Source of the DNA: Aldehydirespirator sp028819505
GTDB taxonomy: Bacteria; Actinomycetota; Acidimicrobiia; Acidimicrobiales; Aldehydirespiratoraceae
Direction: 5' to 3'
Assembly: GCA_965207755.1 (NCBI GenBank)
Contig: OZ242297.1
Span: 2,108,001 to 2,172,000 of the forward strand
Length of the DNA: 64,000 nucleotides
The translations under genes were made by a program, and so were the position numbers. The stretch's first letter is position 1. Each line of letters opens with the position of its first letter. Shown here piece after piece: positions 7,561 through 15,203 of this stretch. Under the pieces are notes generated by a model, which did no database searches, was not told the DNA's origin, and saw nothing but the letters and a program-made list of their open reading frames with translations.

Positions 7561-8736
7561 CTACGGATCGGGCAGCCGCTCGGGAATGTCGCCATCCCAT
7601 TCAGGACAGCCCCGGCTGCCCTGCGGCAGCGTGCCGTCGATCAGCAGGTCCTCGAGGACGCGGTAGGCCTTGTGCAGCGAGTCGCGGTGCACCTGCTCGT
7701 GGCTTGTGTGGGCCAGCAGCGGATCCCCCGGCCCGAAGTTCGACGCCGGCACGCCCCGCTGCGCGAAGAACGCCGCGTCGGTCCACCCGAGCTTGGCCCG
7801 CGGCGGCGAGCCGCTGTTGCGCACCACCGCCTTGAGCAGGGGGTGGTCGAGGCCCGGGTCGGCCGGCGGCGCCGCATCGACCACCTCCAGCCGGTCACCC
7901 GAGTCCATCACCGGCTCGATCACCGAGCGCACGTGGGCCTCGGCCTGCTCGGGCGTGCGATCGGGCGCGAATCGGTGGTTGATCGTCAGGACCGCCTCAT
8001 CGGGCACGACGTTGCCAGCGACGCCGCCGGCCGCTCGCACGCACTGCAGACCCTCGCGGAACTCGCATCCCGAGATCACCGGCCGGCGGGGCTCATAGCC
8101 CTCGACCGCGGCCAGGACGGGACCGAGCCGGTGGATCGCGTTGCGTCCCATCCAGCCCCGGGCGGTGTGGGCCCGCTCCCCGGCCAGCGTCACCTCGACC
8201 CGCATGGTTCCCTGGCAGCCGGCCTCCACGATCCCGCCGGTCGGCTCCAGCAACAGCGCCACATCGCCGGCGAGAAGGTCGGGACGGGCCTCGGCCACCT
8301 CGCGCAGACCGCTGTGGACCGAGTCCACCTCCTCCCGGGCGTAGAACACGTAAGTGACGTCGACGATCGGCAGCCGCGAATTGAGCGCCAACTCGAGCAT
8401 GACCGCCAGACCGCCCTTCATGTCGGCCGAGCCGACGCCCCACAGCACGTCGCCTTCGATGCGGGCCTGAGCGTTGCTGCTGGGAGGCACGGTGTCGGTG
8501 TGGCCGGCCAGGATCAGCCGCCACTGCCGGCCCAGATCGGTGCGGGCCACCAGGTTGTCGCCGATGCGGAACACGTCGAGATGCCCGCCGTTGTCGAACA
8601 GCGACTCCTCGATCAGGTCGGTGATGCGGGCCTCGTTGAAGCTGACCGACGGCACCGCCACCAGATCGGCCGCCAGCAGGAAGGTGTCGCCGGTGAACAG
8701 GTACCGGTCGTCGGAGAATGCATGAATTTCAGTCAT
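7561..8736 (-). CDS. dapE: Succinyl-diaminopimelate desuccinylase
   Basis: M20 zinc peptidase that hydrolyses N-succinyl-LL-2,6-diaminopimelate to LL-diaminopimelate and succinate, in the lysine and cell-wall precursor pathway. Metal ligands are visible in the family order: AGHTDTVPP (His), GSADMKGG (bridging Asp), AREEVDS (Glu pair), a second Glu in LLLEPTGG, and the C-terminal His in LAHTSHEQVH. The 391 residues start at ATG 8736; a TTG six bases upstream is also possible. It lies downstream of dapD and dapC in the same direction and probably in one transcription unit, though spacers of 65 and about 200 bases separate them. Confidence 0.93.
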   Translation of the reverse strand: MTEIHAFSDDRYLFTGDTFLLAADLVAVPSVSFNEARITDLIEESLFDNGGHLDVFRIGDNLVARTDLGRQWRLILAGHTDTVPPSSNAQARIEGDVLWGVGSADMKGGLAVMLELALNSRLPIVDVTYVFYAREEVDSVHSGLREVAEARPDLLAGDVALLLEPTGGIVEAGCQGTMRVEVTLAGERAHTARGWMGRNAIHRLGPVLAAVEGYEPRRPVISGCEFREGLQCVRAAGGVAGNVVPDEAVLTINHRFAPDRTPEQAEAHVRSVIEPVMDSGDRLEVVDAAPPADPGLDHPLLKAVVRNSGSPPRAKLGWTDAAFFAQRGVPASNFGPGDPLLAHTSHEQVHRDSLHKAYRVLEDLLIDGTLPQGSRGCPEWDGDIPERLPDP

Positions 8737-8801
8737 GGTCAAGATATATCATCATTCGGCGGCGCTCCCTCGCCCTGCTGGAAGGTCCGTGCGGACCCGG
8801 C

Positions 8802-9626
8802 TCAGGTGGCGGCGCCGTGGTCGCGCAGGATCTGGTTGAGGGCCGACTTGTCGTGGCGCTCGCCCTCGTTCAGGCGCCTGATCACCAGCACCGCGGGCAG
8901 GCCGTACTCGCCGCCGCCGAACCTGCGGGGCCGGGTTCCGGCGACCGCCACCGACCAGGGCGGCACCTCGCCCCGTCCGAGCTCCTCGCCGGTGGAGGTG
9001 TCGATCACCGGGATGGAGCCGGTGAGGACGGCCCCTGCCCCCAGAACAGTCCCCCGGCCGACCCGGGCGCCCTCGGCCACGATGCAGCGGCTGCCGATCA
9101 GGCAGTCGTCCTCCACGATCACCGGCTGGGCGACCGGGGGCTCGAGCACGCCGCCGATGCCGACCCCGCCGGAGAGGTGCACGTTGGCGCCGATCTGGGC
9201 GCACGACCCCACCGTGGCCCAGGTGTCGACCATGGTGTTGGCCCCCACATGGGCGCCGATGTTGGTGTAGCTGGGCATCATGATCACGCCCGGCGCCTGG
9301 TAGCTGCCCCAGCGGGCCGACGCTCCGGGCACCACCCGCACGCCCCGGGCCGCGTAGCCGGTCTTGAGCGGGATCTTGTCGGCGAACTCGAAGGGGCCGA
9401 GCTCGATGGTGCTCATCTCAGCCGTCGAGAACAGCAGCAGGATGGCCTGCTTGCACCACTGGTTCACCCGCACCGTGCCGTCGTCGAGCACCTCGGCCAC
9501 CCGGGCCTCGCCGGCGTCGAGAGCGTCGATGGCCTCATGGACGGTGGCGACCACAGCCGGGTCGCCGGCATCCAGGTCGGGGCGGGCAGCCCACAGCTCG
9601 CCGATGCGGGACTCAAGCGTTGACAT
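8802..9626 (-). CDS. dapD: 2,3,4,5-tetrahydropyridine-2,6-dicarboxylate N-succinyltransferase
   Basis: Transfers succinate from succinyl-CoA to tetrahydrodipicolinate, the step before DapC. The 274 residues show an N-terminal helical domain (LDDGTVRVNQWCKQAILLLF), then a left-handed beta-helix of hexapeptide repeats (IGAHVGANTMVDTWATVG, IGANVHLSGGVGIGGVLE, VEDDCLIGSRC) and a short C-terminal sheet. The length and the VNQWCKQAILL motif fit the E. coli-type DapD family rather than the longer mycobacterial form. It lies between dapC and dapE. Confidence 0.93.
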   Translation of the reverse strand: MSTLESRIGELWAARPDLDAGDPAVVATVHEAIDALDAGEARVAEVLDDGTVRVNQWCKQAILLLFSTAEMSTIELGPFEFADKIPLKTGYAARGVRVVPGASARWGSYQAPGVIMMPSYTNIGAHVGANTMVDTWATVGSCAQIGANVHLSGGVGIGGVLEPPVAQPVIVEDDCLIGSRCIVAEGARVGRGTVLGAGAVLTGSIPVIDTSTGEELGRGEVPPWSVAVAGTRPRRFGGGEYGLPAVLVIRRLNEGERHDKSALNQILRDHGAAT

Positions 9627-9679
9627 GCAGGTGAGGCTACTTGCCGCCCGCCGCCGTCAGCGCCCAACGCGCTCCGTGA

Positions 9680-9812
9680 GAACTGGCAGCAATATGCACC
9701 CTAAATGGGACATCCTGCTGCCAATTCCGGTTGAGACATGGCCGCCACAAGAACTGGCAGCAATATGCACCCTAAATGGGACATCCTGCTGCCAATTCCG
9801 GTTGAGACATGG
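9680..9812. repeat. Tandem pair of 62-bp direct repeats with internal inverted arms
   Basis: Two copies (9680-9741 and 9751-9812, period 71) are identical as read. Each contains imperfect inverted arms AACTGGCAGCAATATG and CATCCTGCTGCCAATT around CACCCTAAATGGGA, so each can form a hairpin. They fill the spacer between dapC and dapD. AT content is higher than in the flanking genes, suggesting a small non-autonomous insertion or a duplicated regulatory element. Confidence 0.8.
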
Positions 9813-9825
9813 CACGGCTCTGACA

Positions 9826-11034
9826 TCAGCCTCTGCCCTCGTCGCGCGCGATTGCCGCAAGGCGCCGCTCAACCAGTTCGAGCCGCTCATCGGGCTGGAC
9901 GGCGGCGATGCGGACATGCTCGCCGGCATCGACGGCCCCGGATGCGCATGGCTGCTCGCAGTAGAACTCTCCGGGGCTGACGATCAGGCCGCAGCTGCGG
10001 GCCAGCGCGTCCGCGCACGCCCAAGCGTCGCCGCCGGGAACTCGGGGCCACAGGTAGAAGCCGCCGGCGGGCAACTCGGGCAGTCGGCACGCGTCATCGA
10101 CCGTGGATCGAGCATCGCCGAACCGTCCGAGCCTGTCGGCCAGTTCGATGATGGACGCGAGCCGCTCGAGGCGGTCCCGGTAGCGGGCCCGCTGTTGGTC
10201 CACATGAGCCTGGTCGCTCCACGCGGCCACTGCGGCCGCCTGCACCGGGCCGGGCACCATGCAGCCTGCGTGCTTGCGGCACTCGCGCAGGTAGTGGACC
10301 AGTTCGGCGTCCCCGGCGTAGAAGCCGGCTCTCAGGCCGGCCATGTTCGAGCGCTTCGACAGCGAGTGAACGGCCAGCACGCCTTCGGTGCCGTGCTCCA
10401 GGATCGTGCGGGGCGGGCCGTTCCAGGTGAACTCGGCGTAGCACTCGTCGCTGGCGACGAGCACGCCGTTGTGCAGCCCCCACGCGGCGGCCGCACCCAG
10501 GTCGTCGAGGGCTCCGGCCGGGTTTCCGGGCGTGTTCACCCACAGGCACAGTGCCCTCGCGGCGTCGCGGGGGTCGATTGCGGAGAGGTCGACGCGGAAG
10601 TGCCGGTCCACGGCCACCGGCACGGGCCGGCACCCGGCCAGGGTCGCCCCCATCGCGTACGACGGGTACGACACCGCCGGGTACAGCACGGTGTCTCGTT
10701 CAGGTTGGCGTAGTCGCAGGTAGCCGGGAAGCGAGGCCACGAACTCCTTGGTGCCGATGCACGCCGCGACGTGCGAGTCGGGATCCAATCCGACGTTGAA
10801 CCGGCGCTGCGTCCAGGCGGACGCCGCCTGACGGAACGCCGGCGAGCCGATCGACGCCGGGTAGCCGCGCTCGGTGCCGGAGCCGGCCAGCGCGGCCACC
10901 GCCTGAGGCGGCGGCGGGTCGCAGGGCGTCCCGATCGAGCAGTCCACCGCGCCTCCGGGCAGCGCCGCGGCCGCGGCCCGCAACCCGTCGAGCCTCTCGT
11001 AGGGGTACGGGGGCGGCACGAAGCCCGAGGTCAC
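9826..11034 (-). CDS. dapC: Succinyldiaminopimelate transaminase
   Basis: PLP-dependent class I/II aminotransferase that converts N-succinyl-2-amino-6-oxopimelate to N-succinyl-LL-diaminopimelate. The 402 residues show the GYPASIGSPAFRQA substrate stretch, NTPGNPAGALDDL, the SDECYAEFTW motif with the PLP-contacting Asp and Tyr, and the Schiff-base lysine in HSLSKRSNMAGLRAGF. Assignment to DapC rather than another aminotransferase rests on the similarity of the N-terminus and on the adjacent dapD and dapE genes. GTG start at 11034. Confidence 0.9.
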   Translation of the reverse strand: MTSGFVPPPYPYERLDGLRAAAAALPGGAVDCSIGTPCDPPPPQAVAALAGSGTERGYPASIGSPAFRQAASAWTQRRFNVGLDPDSHVAACIGTKEFVASLPGYLRLRQPERDTVLYPAVSYPSYAMGATLAGCRPVPVAVDRHFRVDLSAIDPRDAARALCLWVNTPGNPAGALDDLGAAAAWGLHNGVLVASDECYAEFTWNGPPRTILEHGTEGVLAVHSLSKRSNMAGLRAGFYAGDAELVHYLRECRKHAGCMVPGPVQAAAVAAWSDQAHVDQQRARYRDRLERLASIIELADRLGRFGDARSTVDDACRLPELPAGGFYLWPRVPGGDAWACADALARSCGLIVSPGEFYCEQPCASGAVDAGEHVRIAAVQPDERLELVERRLAAIARDEGRG

Positions 11035-11055
11035 TGGCCGCCCCCTGCTCCGGCC

Positions 11056-11192
11056 GGGCCGCGGCGCCCGCAGCGCTCGTCGGCGCCGCGCTCCGGGTTG
11101 GCCGACCAGCCCCCCTGCCGACCCCGAACGGGCCAGCCGCGCTCCGGACTCCCCGACCAGCCCCCCTGCCGACCCCGGGCCGCGGCGCCCGC
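11056..11192. repeat. Nested direct repeats in the dapC-hflX spacer
   Basis: Two 42-base copies (11085-11126 and 11136-11177, about 90 % alike) share CCGACCAGCCCCCCTGCCGA. They are flanked by a second direct repeat, GGGCCGCGGCGCCCGC, at 11056-11071 and 11177-11192. The pattern fits slippage-type duplication of a spacer; no gene function is visible. Confidence 0.65.
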
Positions 11193-11197
11193 GGGAG

Positions 11198-12661
11198 TCA
11201 CTCGCCGTCCCAGCCGTCGACCACGTAGCGGCTGAGGGCGCCGACCGACGACGGCTCCAGGCGGGCCCTGACCCTCATCCCGTCCTCGGTGGCGGTGGAG
11301 TCCAGCACCTGGCCCTCCCGGTGCACTCCCGCGAGCACGTCGCCCCGCTCCCATGGCACCACCAGCTCGACCTCGCGGGCGACGCGGCGCATCCGGTCGC
11401 CGATGGCGCCCAGCAGCTCGTCGATCCCCTCGCCGGTGGCGGCCGACACGGCCACCGAGCCCTCGGACCTCTCGGCCAGCCGGGTCGCTGCCGGGCCCAG
11501 GTCGCGCTTGTTGTACACGACCAACTCCGGGATCTCGTCAGCGTCGATCTCGGCCAGCACCTCGCGCACCGCAGCCATCGAGCCGTCGGGGTCGCTGTCG
11601 GAACCGTCCACCACGTGGACCAGCAGATCCGCGTCCCGGACGACGTCGAGCGTGGTCTTGAACGCCTCCACCAGCTGGTGGGGCAGCTTGCGCACGAAGC
11701 CCACCGTGTCGGTGACGAAGACCGTCTCGCCGCCGGGCAGTCCCAGTCGCCGGGTGGTGGGGTCGAGGGTGGCGAAGAGGCGGTCCTCCACCGCGACGGT
11801 GGCCGACGTGAGCCGGTTGAGCAGCGACGACTTGCCGGCGTTGGTGTAGCCGACGATCGCCGCGGACCGGTTGCGGGTGCGGCTGCGGGCCTTGGACTGG
11901 GTGCGGCGATGGCCGGCGATGCGGCGAAGGTCGCCTTCGAGCTTGTGTATGCGTCGCTCCAGGCGGCGACGGTCCACCTCGAGCTGGGTCTCGCCGGGGC
12001 CGCGGGTGCCGATCCCGCCCGCCTGCTGCGACAGGCGCCGCCCGGTCCCCCGCAGCCGGGGCAGCCGGTAGCGGAGCTGGGCCAGCTCGACCTGAGCCCT
12101 GCCCTCCGGTGTGCTGGCGTTCTGGGCGAAGATGTCGAGGATCACCGCGGTGCGGTCCAAGGCGGTGCGGCCCAGCAGCCTCTCCAGGTTGAACTGCTGC
12201 GCGGGGCTGAGGTCGTCGTCGAACACCACCGTGTCGCAGTCGACCTCCTCGGCGACAGCCCTGATCTCGCGGGCCTTGCCCGCGCCCACGAAGGTGGACG
12301 GGTCGGGGGCGGCCCGGCGCTGGCAGACCCTCTCGACGGCGTCCGCGCCCGCGGTGTCCACCAGCAGGCTCAACTCGTCGAGCGAGGCGTCGGTTGCGGC
12401 GGCGTCCCGGTCCGGCCGGGTCACGCCGACCAGGACGATCCGCTCCCGGAAGGCCCGGTCGATGAGACCCGGGCCGTCCCCTCCGAACTCCCCGAACCCG
12501 CCGCGATGCGTATCGGCGCCGCCCGCTTGGACGCCGCTCTTCGCCATACCGCCGCGGTGCGTGTCGGCAGCCGCTGCGCTTGCCGCAGGCGTCTGCTCGC
12601 AGTCGGCCCTATACGAATCGCAGTCGCCGACGCCGCGAGGCGACCCCGGCGGCTCAGCCAT
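11198..12661 (-). CDS. hflX: Ribosome-associated GTPase HflX
   Basis: GTPase that splits stalled 70S ribosomes under stress. After a low-complexity N-terminus of about 60 residues, in which ADTHRGG occurs twice, comes the HflX N domain with GAGKAREIRAVAEEV and DDDLSPAQQFNLE. A coiled linker follows (GETQLEVDRRRLERRI), then the G domain: G1 GYTNAGKSSL, G3 DTVGF and G4 NKRD. A short C-terminal domain completes 487 residues. The start at 12661 is the longest; the repeat-rich leader makes a later start possible. The position next to dapF and miaA is conserved in actinobacteria. Confidence 0.93.
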   Translation of the reverse strand: MAEPPGSPRGVGDCDSYRADCEQTPAASAAAADTHRGGMAKSGVQAGGADTHRGGFGEFGGDGPGLIDRAFRERIVLVGVTRPDRDAAATDASLDELSLLVDTAGADAVERVCQRRAAPDPSTFVGAGKAREIRAVAEEVDCDTVVFDDDLSPAQQFNLERLLGRTALDRTAVILDIFAQNASTPEGRAQVELAQLRYRLPRLRGTGRRLSQQAGGIGTRGPGETQLEVDRRRLERRIHKLEGDLRRIAGHRRTQSKARSRTRNRSAAIVGYTNAGKSSLLNRLTSATVAVEDRLFATLDPTTRRLGLPGGETVFVTDTVGFVRKLPHQLVEAFKTTLDVVRDADLLVHVVDGSDSDPDGSMAAVREVLAEIDADEIPELVVYNKRDLGPAATRLAERSEGSVAVSAATGEGIDELLGAIGDRMRRVAREVELVVPWERGDVLAGVHREGQVLDSTATEDGMRVRARLEPSSVGALSRYVVDGWDGE

Positions 12662-12735
12662 CCAAGCCCTCGGGCCGCCCTGTCAACGGCCGGGTGGGAC
12701 GCGCGGCGCGTGGCTGTGCCCCGGACACCCGCGAA

Positions 12736-13575
12736 TCAGGCATCAGCACATCCGACATATCTGGACGGGCCCTCCAACATGACCGGACCGGACAAGTCGA
12801 CCCTGAGGTCGCCGCCCGGCATCCGCACCGTCACATGCTCGCCCACACAACCCCAGTCGTGAAAGACCGACGCCGCCGCGACCGCACCGGTGCCGCAGGC
12901 TCCGGTGGCGCCGGCGCCGCGCTCCCAGACGCTCACCGTCAACTCGTCCTCGCCGGCGACCGCGCCGAAGTGGACGTTGATGCCGCCGCTGAACAGAGCC
13001 TCGACTGCGGGTCCAGCCTCGTGCATCCGCACAGCCATGGGGTCGGACACCTCGATGACGACATGCGGGTTGCCCAGCCGCCGCGTCTCCCACCGGCTGG
13101 CAACGCCCGCGCCGCGGACACCTTCAAGGACTCTGAGCATCTCGCCCGCGCCGGCGTCGGGGAGCGGGCCGGAAGCAACCTCGCCCATCTGGCTCTCGCC
13201 GACCACGGCGTCGGGGTCGTCGCCCGCCGGCCGGATCCTGCATGTCCGGACGCCTGCGTCGGTCTGCACGATCAAGTCGAACTCGTCCTCGCGGCGCCTG
13301 CGGGCCACCGCGTGGGCGAGGCATCTGAGCCCGTTGCCGGAGACCTCGGCCGCCGAGCCGTCGGAGTTCCACAGCCGCATCGCGACGGAGTTGGCGCCGG
13401 CCGCATCCAGCACGGCGTAGATCAGCCCGTCGGCGCCGCCGATGCCGCCGTGCCTGTCGCACCATGTCACCGCCGAGCGGGCTGCTTCAGCATCGTCGGG
13501 CCACTCATCGACGAAGGCGACGAGGAAGTCGTTTCCCAACGCGTCGAACTTGTGGAGCCGCTGCCCTGTGCTCAT
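12736..13575 (-). CDS. dapF: Diaminopimelate epimerase
   Basis: Cofactor-independent epimerase that interconverts LL- and meso-diaminopimelate. The two catalytic cysteines are visible in SGNGLRCLAHAV (about residue 80) and GATGACGTGAVAAA (about 220), each in one of the two pseudo-symmetric halves. FDALGNDFLV marks the N-terminus and MPGGDLRVD the end. ATG 13575 gives 279 residues, the usual size; the open frame reaches further upstream but through a truncated toxin gene, so the shorter start is right. Confidence 0.95.
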   Translation of the reverse strand: MSTGQRLHKFDALGNDFLVAFVDEWPDDAEAARSAVTWCDRHGGIGGADGLIYAVLDAAGANSVAMRLWNSDGSAAEVSGNGLRCLAHAVARRRREDEFDLIVQTDAGVRTCRIRPAGDDPDAVVGESQMGEVASGPLPDAGAGEMLRVLEGVRGAGVASRWETRRLGNPHVVIEVSDPMAVRMHEAGPAVEALFSGGINVHFGAVAGEDELTVSVWERGAGATGACGTGAVAAASVFHDWGCVGEHVTVRMPGGDLRVDLSGPVMLEGPSRYVGCADA

Positions 13576-13603
13576 GCCTGCATTCTCGCCTGCTCGGAGC
13601 CCA

Positions 13604-13870
13604 TCACAAACGCAGCGCCTCCCGCGGCAGCACGTGGTCCAACTCGATGCCCTGCCGAGCGGCCTGTCGACGCAACTCGCTTGCGGCACAGGCGGGCGTC
13701 GAGCACAGGTACAGCACGGGAAAGCTGTCCGGCGGATTGAAGCGGCCCCCGAACCGCCGTGCTCCCTCGCCGCTGCGAGGATCGAAGCCGGGGGTCTGGT
13801 TCCGGTATCCGGTCAGATCGGCCCGCGAAGCGCTTACGCGGGCCAAGTGCTGCGGGTCGAACCCGTCCAT
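13604..13870 (-). CDS. Truncated RES-domain toxin (NAD+ phosphorylase family)
   Basis: RES toxins degrade NAD+ and pair with Xre-type antitoxins. This 88-residue product has the family core GARRFGGRFNPPDSFPVLYLC and a following helix (ACAASELRRQA), which carry the conserved Arg, Tyr and Glu. It stops after LPREALRL, about half the usual 150-200 residues, so the C-terminal part of the fold is missing. The stop lies 28 bases before the dapF start. The upstream antitoxin gene ends three bases before its ATG, a typical coupled pair. Most likely a decayed, inactive toxin. Confidence 0.75.
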   Translation of the reverse strand: MDGFDPQHLARVSASRADLTGYRNQTPGFDPRSGEGARRFGGRFNPPDSFPVLYLCSTPACAASELRRQAARQGIELDHVLPREALRL

Positions 13871-13871
13871 C

Positions 13872-14111
13872 TCAGGTTGTGACGCCCTCGGCCAGCGCTA
13901 GCAGCAGATCCACGACGCGCTGGTACTGGCCCTCCTTCACCAGGTTCAGCGGCTTCTCGAAGCCGAGGTCTCGGTTGGGGGCCCGCATCCACATACGGGC
14001 GGCATCGTCGCGCATCACCCTGCGGGCGAGGTCGACCACGGCCCCCAACTCCAGCAGCCGGTCCTCGGCCTGCCTACGGGGGCATGCCTGCTCGGACCGC
14101 CAGCGGGCCAC
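13872..14111 (-). CDS. Xre/MbcA/ParS-type antitoxin, N-terminally truncated
   Basis: Carries the toxin-binding (DUF2384-like) C-terminal domain of antitoxins paired with RES toxins: RMWMRAPNRDLGFEKPLN, then KEGQYQRVVDLLLALAEGV. The 79-residue frame begins at a GTG inside what should be the end of the DNA-binding domain. In-frame codons upstream still encode RLTYLCDGSQRSVARWR, which looks like the HTH recognition helix, but they overlap the 3' end of miaA and lack a good start. So the DNA-binding part seems to have been lost when the module landed against miaA. Confidence 0.7.
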   Translation of the reverse strand: MARWRSEQACPRRQAEDRLLELGAVVDLARRVMRDDAARMWMRAPNRDLGFEKPLNLVKEGQYQRVVDLLLALAEGVTT

Positions 14112-14140
14112 GCTGCGCTGGCTGCCGTCGCACAGGTACG

Positions 14141-15082
14141 TCAGTCTCCTGCAAGCATCGCGGCGGCGGCGCCATGCCAGGTGGATAGCACGTCGGCGGA
14201 GGACGTGGGGGCGTCGAGCCAGCGGATGCGGGGGTCGCGGCGGAACCAGCGCTCCTGGCGGCGAGCGAACCGGCGGGTGCGCACGACAGCGAGCTCCAGC
14301 GCCTCGTCGAGGGTCGTCTCCCCCTGCACATGTTCGAGCAGTTCCTTGTAGCCGAGGGCCTGGGACGCGGTGCGCGAGATCGGCCCCTCCGCCAGGGCCC
14401 GCACCTCGTCGAGAAACCCGTCAGCAAGCTGGCGCTGGTACCGGGCCGCGATGCGCTCATCGAGGCGGTCGCGGTGCCAGCGCAGCCCGACCTGCACGAA
14501 CGGCACCGCCGGGTAGTGGCCCAGGCCAGGCCCGTAGGAGGAGAAGGGCTCGCCGCTGCCGAGGGTGACTTCGAGGGCCCGTACGACCCTGCGCCGGTTG
14601 GTTGGCTCCATGCGGCCGGCGGCGAGCGGGTCGAGAGCGGCCAGGCGCCGGTGCAGTGCCTCGGTGTCGAGCTCGGCCTCCAGTTGAACGCGCACCTTCG
14701 GATAGCGGCCGGGGATCCTGAGATCGTCGATCACCGCTCGCACGTACAGGCCGGTGCCGCCGACCAGCACCGCGACGCCGCCCCGCTCGCGGACCTCGGC
14801 GATCACCGCCCGGGCCCGGGCCTGGAGCTCGGCCACCGCGAACTCCTCGCCGGGGTCCACCAGGTTGATCAAGTGGTGGGGCACCTCGGCCTGCTCGGCG
14901 GCGGTGGGGGTGGCCGTGCCGATGTCCATGCCCCGGTAGACCTGCATCGAGTCGAGGGCCACGATCTCGGCGCCGCCGATCAGGCGGGCCACGCCCATCG
15001 CCAGGTCCGACTTGCCGGAGGCGGTGGGACCGACGATCACCAGCGGCCGCTCGGCCAGCATCGCCAGATCACGAAGCCCCAT
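14141..15082 (-). CDS. miaA: tRNA dimethylallyltransferase
   Basis: Transfers the dimethylallyl group to adenosine 37 of tRNAs that read U-starting codons. The 313 residues start with the P-loop VIVGPTASGKSDLA, then ALDSMQVYRGMDIGTATP, the GGTGLYVRAVIDDL motif, TNRRRVVRALEV and the C-terminal RTRRFARRQERWFRRDP. I chose ATG 15082 (MGLRDLAMLAERP) because the upstream 27 residues are not family-like. MiaB, which acts next on the same base, is encoded just upstream in the same direction. Confidence 0.95.
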   Translation of the reverse strand: MGLRDLAMLAERPLVIVGPTASGKSDLAMGVARLIGGAEIVALDSMQVYRGMDIGTATPTAAEQAEVPHHLINLVDPGEEFAVAELQARARAVIAEVRERGGVAVLVGGTGLYVRAVIDDLRIPGRYPKVRVQLEAELDTEALHRRLAALDPLAAGRMEPTNRRRVVRALEVTLGSGEPFSSYGPGLGHYPAVPFVQVGLRWHRDRLDERIAARYQRQLADGFLDEVRALAEGPISRTASQALGYKELLEHVQGETTLDEALELAVVRTRRFARRQERWFRRDPRIRWLDAPTSSADVLSTWHGAAAAMLAGD

Positions 15083-15203
15083 TCCGGTGCCGCAGGTGTT
15101 GGCGTCAGATTTCTTGGTGCGGTTTGTGTGGATTGAGGGCACAGAACCAACCCGAGATTCCACGGAGGTCTGAGCGAGCCGCCTGAACTTACGACTCAGG
15201 ACA

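Noticed and set aside
9680..9812. CRISPR array
   Set aside because: Only two copies, 62 bases long, with a nine-base gap, and no cas genes nearby.
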